64,000 bases of DNA from G963677085 sp963677085 (GTDB lineage Bacteria > Planctomycetota > Planctomycetia > Pirellulales > Thermoguttaceae), in the NCBI GenBank assembly GCA_963677085.2, contig CAXXFH010000003.1, positions 496,001 through 560,000 on the forward strand, given 5' to 3'. Shown here in pieces: positions 59,771 through 64,000 of the stretch (positions are counted from its first letter, which is position 1; each line of letters begins with the position of its first letter). The translations under genes and the position numbers were made by a program. Under the pieces are notes generated by a model. It saw only the letters and a program-made list of their open reading frames with translations. It was not told the origin of the DNA and did no database searches.

Positions 59771-59902
59771 ATGGATTTCGCTCGGGCCACACCACAGGAG
59801 GTGGTCGACGGAATCGCCGGCTTCCTTCATCCTGTTGCACGGGCAATTCTCGCCGGTGAAGAATTCACCTCGCACTGGACCGCTCCGGGACCGTGGGCGT
59901 AG
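59771..59902 (+). pseudogene. C-terminal remnant of an AbiEii-type nucleotidyltransferase toxin
   Basis: 43 codons whose pattern (VVDGIAGFLHPVARAILAGE, FTSHWTAPGPW) resembles the extreme C-terminus of AbiEii toxins. The catalytic N-terminal domain is absent. Position just after AbiEi supports the reading. Confidence 0.4.
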
Positions 59903-60073
59903 TCCGTCTCTTCTTCCCGCAATCGTGAATCGCGCAACGAATGTGGTCAATGGCCGGCAACGCAAGAGCCAGCCGTCTGGCGCATCCGACAGGGCGTAGA
60001 CTGCGCGCTGTAGTGCGATCCCACGTTCTCGCGAAGCAACTTCGGGAAATTCCGGGAATATCCCCGTTTTTCT

Positions 60074-60111
60074 GCGAAGGATGGGCTTGGCACGCAAAAA
60101 AACAACGTTAG
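60074..60111 (+). promoter_or_regulatory. Conserved 38-bp upstream motif, copy 3
   Basis: GCGAAGGAT, N9, ACGCAAAA, N2, ACA, N4, TAG, 15 bp before the GTG at 60127 and running into its GAGGAG ribosome site. Same spacing as copies 1 and 2. Confidence 0.6.
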
Positions 60112-60126
60112 AGGAGCAACCTATTC

Positions 60127-60324
60127 GTGAATGACAACCTCACCAACGCGATCGCAGAAAACGCCACCGGTCCGAAGAAGGCCGGGGGTGATGGGATTTC
60201 TGTCGAGCAGCATTCGCTCGTTGAGCAGATTGCCGCCGAGAAGTTTCTCGCCGCCCAAAAGGCGACGCAGGCGAAAGGACTCGGCATCAAGTTGGTGAAA
60301 CTCAGCCCGGGAGGGACGGCGTGA
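60127..60324 (+). CDS. Small phage head-region protein preceding portal
   Basis: 65 residues from GTG at 60127. SVEQHSLVEQIAAEKFLAAQ and KGLGIKLVKLSPGG are hydrophilic and helical. Its TGA overlaps the portal GTG (GTGA), so it is coupled to the portal gene and takes the position of the gpW-like joining protein in lambdoid head modules. Sequence itself is not diagnostic. Confidence 0.6.
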   Translation: MNDNLTNAIAENATGPKKAGGDGISVEQHSLVEQIAAEKFLAAQKATQAKGLGIKLVKLSPGGTA

Positions 60325-61540
60325 AGTGGGCTTGGCCACTGACCACCCGACGCAGGCCCCACGTCTCCCTCCCGGGCCAGCTTCGGGCCCGCTACGACGC
60401 GGCGCAGACGAACGTCGACAACGCCCGGCACTGGGCGATGGCCGACAGTCTCAGCGCCGATGCGGCGATGACGGCCGACGTGCGGCGAACCTTGCGCAAC
60501 CGGGCCCGTTACGAAGTGGCCAACAACTCCTACGCCAAGGGCATGGTGCTGACGATCGCCGGCGACTGCGTGGGAACGGGCCCGCGATTGCAGCTGTTGT
60601 CGGAAGACGGCGAGACGAACCGGATCGTCGAACAGGCCTTCGCCGACTGGGCGGCCGCGGTGGACCTGCCCGCCAAACTCCGCACGATGCGAATGGCCAA
60701 GGCGACCGACGGCGAGGCCTTCGCCGTGCTGGTCAGCAACCGGCGGATCGAGCATCCCGTGAAACTCGACCTCTGCCTGGTGGAGGCGGAGCAGGTGACC
60801 ACGCCGGTAACGGCGATCAACCGCCCCGAGGTGATCGACGGCATCGAACTGGACGAGTTGAAAAAACCCCAGGCCTACCATGTGCTCCACGAACACCCGG
60901 GCGCGTACGACATCGGTCCCGCGTTGGTGACCAGCCAGCGGGTTACCAACGCGTCGATGTTGCACTGGTACCGCGGCGACCGGCCGGGCCAGCATCGCGG
61001 CGTGCCGGAGATCACCCCCGCACTGCCACTGTTCGCCCAACTGCGGCGCTACACGCTGGCCGTGCTGGGCGCGGCGGAGACGGCGGCCGACTTTGCTGCC
61101 GTGTTGTACACCGATGCCCCGGCCGGCGGCGAGGCGGCGCCCGTCGACCCGATGGACATCGTCGCCCTGGAAAAGCGGATGGCCACCACTTTGCCCGACG
61201 GGTGGAAGCTGGGCCAGCTCAAAGCGGAACAACCGGTGACCTCCTATGCCGAATTCAAGCGCGAGATCCTCGGCGAAATCGGCCGTTGCCTGCAGGTGCC
61301 GGTCAATATCATCACGGGCGATTCGAGCCAGCACAACTATGCCAGCGGACGGCTCGATCACCAAACCTATTTCAAAAGCCTGCGGATTGAACAGACCCAT
61401 TTGGGCCGCGTGGTGATGGATCGCCTCTTGGCCGCCTGGCTTGCCGAGGCAGCCCTGTTGGACCAATTCACATTCCTGCGCGGCGTTCGCTCGCCGGGAC
61501 ACCAGTTCTTCTGGGACGGCATCGAGCACGTCGATCCGTG
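60321..61540 (+). pseudogene. Lambda-family phage portal protein, 3' end missing
   Basis: About 406 codons are good portal sequence: ARHWAMADSLSADAAMTADV, KGMVLTIAGDCVGTGPRLQL, YRGDRPGQHRGVPEITPALP and GDSSQHNYASGRLDHQTYFK are lambda gpB-type signatures. After GIEHVDP (61540) similarity stops; the same frame continues to 62018 only as an out-of-frame shadow of the next gene. Some 60-90 residues are lost, so the portal is probably non-functional unless the rest lies beyond an insertion to the right. Confidence 0.82.
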
Positions 61541-61569
61541 TCCCCGGTCAGCCCAAAGGAGTGAAAGAC

Positions 61570-62004
61570 GTGATTACCTTCGAAACTTCGGAAGAAAAGC
61601 ACGTAAACGGGATCGTACGCGAGCTAAACGCGCTGTACGACGGTCAACCCGTCGGCTCAATCCGGATTGGCGAGGCCTATGGTATGAAGTCCGCACAGGT
61701 GCTCAACTACCTTCACAAAGCACGAGACCGCGGGCTGGCCACGCCCGTTCTTTCCAGTGCGAAGGGGACCATTCGAGGTTGGGTACCCGCCCATGTGGGG
61801 CCGATGCCGCCTCTTGCCGAGCAGCACGCCGCACGCGCTGCAGACGCGGTGAAGGCCCTCTCTTCCGGCAGCCCCGTTTCTTCCGTGACGATCGGCGAAC
61901 ACCTCGATGTGTCTTCGGCAACAGCCATACGCTGGTTGCGCACGGCGGAGCGAATGAAGTTGGTTCGCAGATTGTCGTCGCCGCAAGGCTGGATGCTCGT
62001 CTAG
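61570..62004 (+). CDS. Tandem winged-helix DNA-binding protein
   Basis: 144 residues from GTG at 61570 (AAGGAG eight bases upstream). Two similar wHTH units: GSIRIGEAYGMKSAQVLNYL with KARDRGLATPV, and VSSVTIGEHLDVSSATAIRW with LRTAERMKLVRR. Placed directly after the portal break, it is the first gene of the putative second insertion. Regulator of unknown target. Confidence 0.65.
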   Translation: MITFETSEEKHVNGIVRELNALYDGQPVGSIRIGEAYGMKSAQVLNYLHKARDRGLATPVLSSAKGTIRGWVPAHVGPMPPLAEQHAARAADAVKALSSGSPVSSVTIGEHLDVSSATAIRWLRTAERMKLVRRLSSPQGWMLV

Positions 62005-62069
62005 CCATAGCGGCTTGAGCGACCAGGCCCGCGCTTGCTGGTAACGGCAGGCGAGGGCCTTTCTTTGTC

Positions 62070-62252
62070 ATGCAACGGAGGTTGGTGTTGGAAGGCACAC
62101 TCGAACTGAAAGACCCCGATCATCCGCAAGCGGTTCTTGCGGCCGACGCAACAGCTTGGCTGCTGTTGGAAGTCCACGAGAGGCGGCAACAGCAAGCGGC
62201 CAATCTGACCAGCACGACAGACGAGACGAGTGAAAGCGATGAGGATGAATGA
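62070..62252 (+). CDS. Small acidic-tailed hypothetical protein
   Basis: 60 residues: MQRRLVLEGTLELKDPDHPQ start, AWLLLEVHERRQQQ middle and a Ser/Asp/Glu-rich end. Converges with the minus-strand gene at 62269. No family recognised and only moderate ribosome-site support. Confidence 0.4.
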   Translation: MQRRLVLEGTLELKDPDHPQAVLAADATAWLLLEVHERRQQQAANLTSTTDETSESDEDE

Positions 62253-62268
62253 AGCCCAACGCACTCGA

Positions 62269-63246
62269 TTAGCTCATCTTCCTCTCAGCTGTGAGCGTTT
62301 CAGCTGCGACTACATTCAGCACAATTCCTTCGGACTTGAGCAGCGTCTGAACCGTGTGCACACGGCTCTGCGGGCAGATGATGGCATTTGCATATTCTAG
62401 GACGTGTTTCGAACCAAGCTCTTTGTAGACCAATGACATATCAGCGCGAGTGTCGCATCTTCCCTCGTACTGTATCATTCCACCGAAAAACACAGGATCG
62501 AGTGCCATCAATGCCTCTTTCAAAGCTTTAGGAGCTTCCTTGACGACTGGCATGTCGTCGATCTCCAATCGGCCGCAGATGCGCCACTCGCGTTGCTTAT
62601 AGTAGCCGAGCGGTTCATTGTATTGCAGGTTTTCAGTTGGATAGAAGTGACTAAGGAAAGCGCTAAGAAAAGACAGGAGTCCTGTTGGTGACACGCGTTC
62701 ATGAAATAGCGAATCCACGAACGCCTTTGCGTCACTCACCCGGCAGTCCAGTGGCTCGTCATTCACTCTGAGCACATCATCGGGGCCGAAACCTCTTAGC
62801 TTCGAAACCCCGTCCAGATGAACGAGCAGTTCTGTGATCTCACACATTCGATGTAACATGGTTGCACCGATTGCGCTGAAGCCTTCCGGATCCGTACTCG
62901 TGGGGATGTAGAAGATCGGAATTGCGCCCAGTATCCGAGCGTTTTGAATAGTAAACTCGATTGCGTACTCGCCAAACTCTTCGCTGTGTCGTTCGAGAGC
63001 CGGTCTTGGAAGTTCGGTGAAGCAAATGCGGTGTTGTACATAAGAGAAGTTGCGTTGCTGTTTGTCGTACGGTTTCTGTTCGAGCCACGTAATCGGCTCG
63101 GGTGTCAGAAGCAGCCCGTAGTCGAGAATCATCTGGAGGATCTTCTCGGCCTTAGAGATCTCCTCGGCCTTAGAGTAAGTCGCTTGCGAACCTTTCGGGG
63201 AAAACCGACGGGGAAATGAGTGGTAAATGTATTGCCGAGGATCCAT
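62269..63246 (-). CDS. AbiGi-like candidate phage-defence protein
   Basis: 325 residues. ILDYGLLLTPEPITW, RICFTELPRPALERHSEEFG and ARILGAIPIFYIPTSTD follow the pattern of the AbiGi abortive-infection family (antitoxin half of AbiG). Codon use and lower G+C than the neighbours suggest transfer. No AbiGii-type toxin is adjacent, so either a solitary gene or a different system that shares this fold. Identification from pattern only. Confidence 0.45.
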   Translation of the reverse strand: MDPRQYIYHSFPRRFSPKGSQATYSKAEEISKAEKILQMILDYGLLLTPEPITWLEQKPYDKQQRNFSYVQHRICFTELPRPALERHSEEFGEYAIEFTIQNARILGAIPIFYIPTSTDPEGFSAIGATMLHRMCEITELLVHLDGVSKLRGFGPDDVLRVNDEPLDCRVSDAKAFVDSLFHERVSPTGLLSFLSAFLSHFYPTENLQYNEPLGYYKQREWRICGRLEIDDMPVVKEAPKALKEALMALDPVFFGGMIQYEGRCDTRADMSLVYKELGSKHVLEYANAIICPQSRVHTVQTLLKSEGIVLNVVAAETLTAERKMS

Positions 63247-63512
63247 GGTGTTTAATTGCTTGTGTCGGAGTGCTTTTCTCGTGGAAAGACTGAGTGTTGC
63301 CTTTCCGGCGCAGCATTATAGCTTAATCTGCAATCATCGGTTTGGTCCTCCTGACCAAGACATTGAGAAGCCCCAGTGATGCCAGTCAGTGTAGCAGATG
63401 CCTGGGCGGCCGTGTACATCGACGTGAGCGAAAAGCTCGAAGGTGCCAAGGGGGCAGATGATCGTTCGCCCTGCGGTGAAGGCGACGAGAACCCCGTAAC
63501 AACCGAGGATCC

Positions 63513-64000
63513 ATGAAGCCCGACGCACAGAGCGACCACGAGGCCCGCGGCCAACTGATCCGGCTCGCCACCGATCTGCAGCACCTTGCGCGGTTGGAGC
63601 ATAAGCCGATCGAGTTGGTCCTGGCCGAGGGGCGATCGAAGTTCGAACTGCTGGCGGGCGACCTCGTCGGCCAGGAGAAACCGTTCACCCGGATCACGGC
63701 AGCCGAGTTGGCTGCGACGAAGTACGATATGACCTACCTCGTTGACAACGTCCTGGTCAGGGATCAACCGGCCGGGCTGGTCGGGCCGAAGAAGTCGCTC
63801 AAGACCAACATCAGCATCGACCTGGCCGTGTCGCTGGCGATCGGGGGTCGATTCCTGGGCTACTTCAACGTGCCCCAGTCGCGTCGTGTTGCGATCATGA
63901 GCGGCGAGTCGGGGATGGCCACCATCCAGGAGACGGCGCACCGTGTGTGCGATGCGGCGGGTGTGTGGTTGGCGGATACGAACATCATCTTCAGCGATAC
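63513..64000 (+). CDS. RepA-like AAA_25 ATPase (runs off right edge)
   Basis: 162 codons are visible from ATG at 63513 (CGAGGA upstream). LVGPKKSLKTNISIDLAVSL holds a Walker A variant (GPKKSLKT, about residues 91-98), followed by RRVAIMSGESGMATIQETAH as in RepA helicases. N-terminal 85 residues are unrecognised. The third replication helicase in the window, and the counterpart of 44739-46529 in the putative second insertion. Confidence 0.75.
   Translation, partial: MKPDAQSDHEARGQLIRLATDLQHLARLEHKPIELVLAEGRSKFELLAGDLVGQEKPFTRITAAELAATKYDMTYLVDNVLVRDQPAGLVGPKKSLKTNISIDLAVSLAIGGRFLGYFNVPQSRRVAIMSGESGMATIQETAHRVCDAAGVWLADTNIIFSD

Noticed and set aside
60321..62018. Portal as a full 565-residue protein
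   Set aside because: Residues after 61540 are an out-of-frame reading of the downstream wHTH gene and have no portal similarity.

Overview
The window reads as a planctomycete chromosome, most likely a relative of the Pirellulales. The support is a high G+C content, a giant surface protein carrying the planctomycete N-terminal EALEPREML signal, and many planctomycete-style accessory genes. No rRNA, tRNA or CRISPR array was seen. Nearly everything right of position 13.7 kb is mobile DNA.

Layout. (1) 1-13039, minus strand: the first 4,346 codons of one uninterrupted giant adhesin-like gene that runs off the left edge. (2) 13.7-17.9 kb: a serine recombinase, two ParB/RepB-type proteins and a protein made of homing-endonuclease-associated repeats. 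(3) 18.2-23.6 kb: a small ORF, DUF2924 protein, zinc-ribbon serine recombinase, HTH protein and two unrecognised genes. (4) 23.9-35.3 kb: a phage-like replication and recombination operon (sigma-like factor, PD-(D/E)XK exonuclease, Sak4-type ATPase, DUF669 ssDNA-binding protein, Holliday-junction-resolvase-like nuclease, SF2 helicase, radical-SAM-like protein, phosphoesterase, dNTP diphosphohydrolase-like protein, primase-polymerase). It is punctuated by minus-strand toxin-antitoxin genes and ends in an iteron cluster. (5) 35.7-38.0 kb: an AAA/DUF4143 ATPase and the 5' part of a ParB-DNA methyltransferase gene.

(6) 38011-49177: an 11.2-kb integrative element inside that methyltransferase gene. 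Its large serine recombinase lies at the right end and is fused in frame to the methyltransferase 3' part. That 3' part also contains an intein of 274 residues. The reconstructed attP has a dyad centred exactly on the shared GA dinucleotide, and recombination swaps the C-termini of recombinase and methyltransferase. The element carries a reverse-oriented integron (intI, three cassettes, attC-like sites), a fused prohead protease-capsid gene, a RepA-like helicase and a second iteron cluster with a perfect 40-bp palindrome.

(7) 50.3-58.9 kb: orphan antitoxins, a Fic protein, a minus-strand operon with a HARE-HTH protein, terminase large subunit, and another DUF4143 ATPase. (8) 59.1-64.0 kb: a decayed AbiE pair, a portal gene cut off near 61540 (probably by a second insertion), an AbiGi-like candidate defence gene, and the start of another RepA-like ATPase at the right edge.

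How it works together: the plus-strand backbone looks like a prophage or phage-derived island (recombination, replication, methylation, packaging) into which recombinase-driven units and toxin-antitoxin or defence genes have been inserted. Three copies of a 38-bp motif sit upstream of backbone operons and may coordinate their expression.
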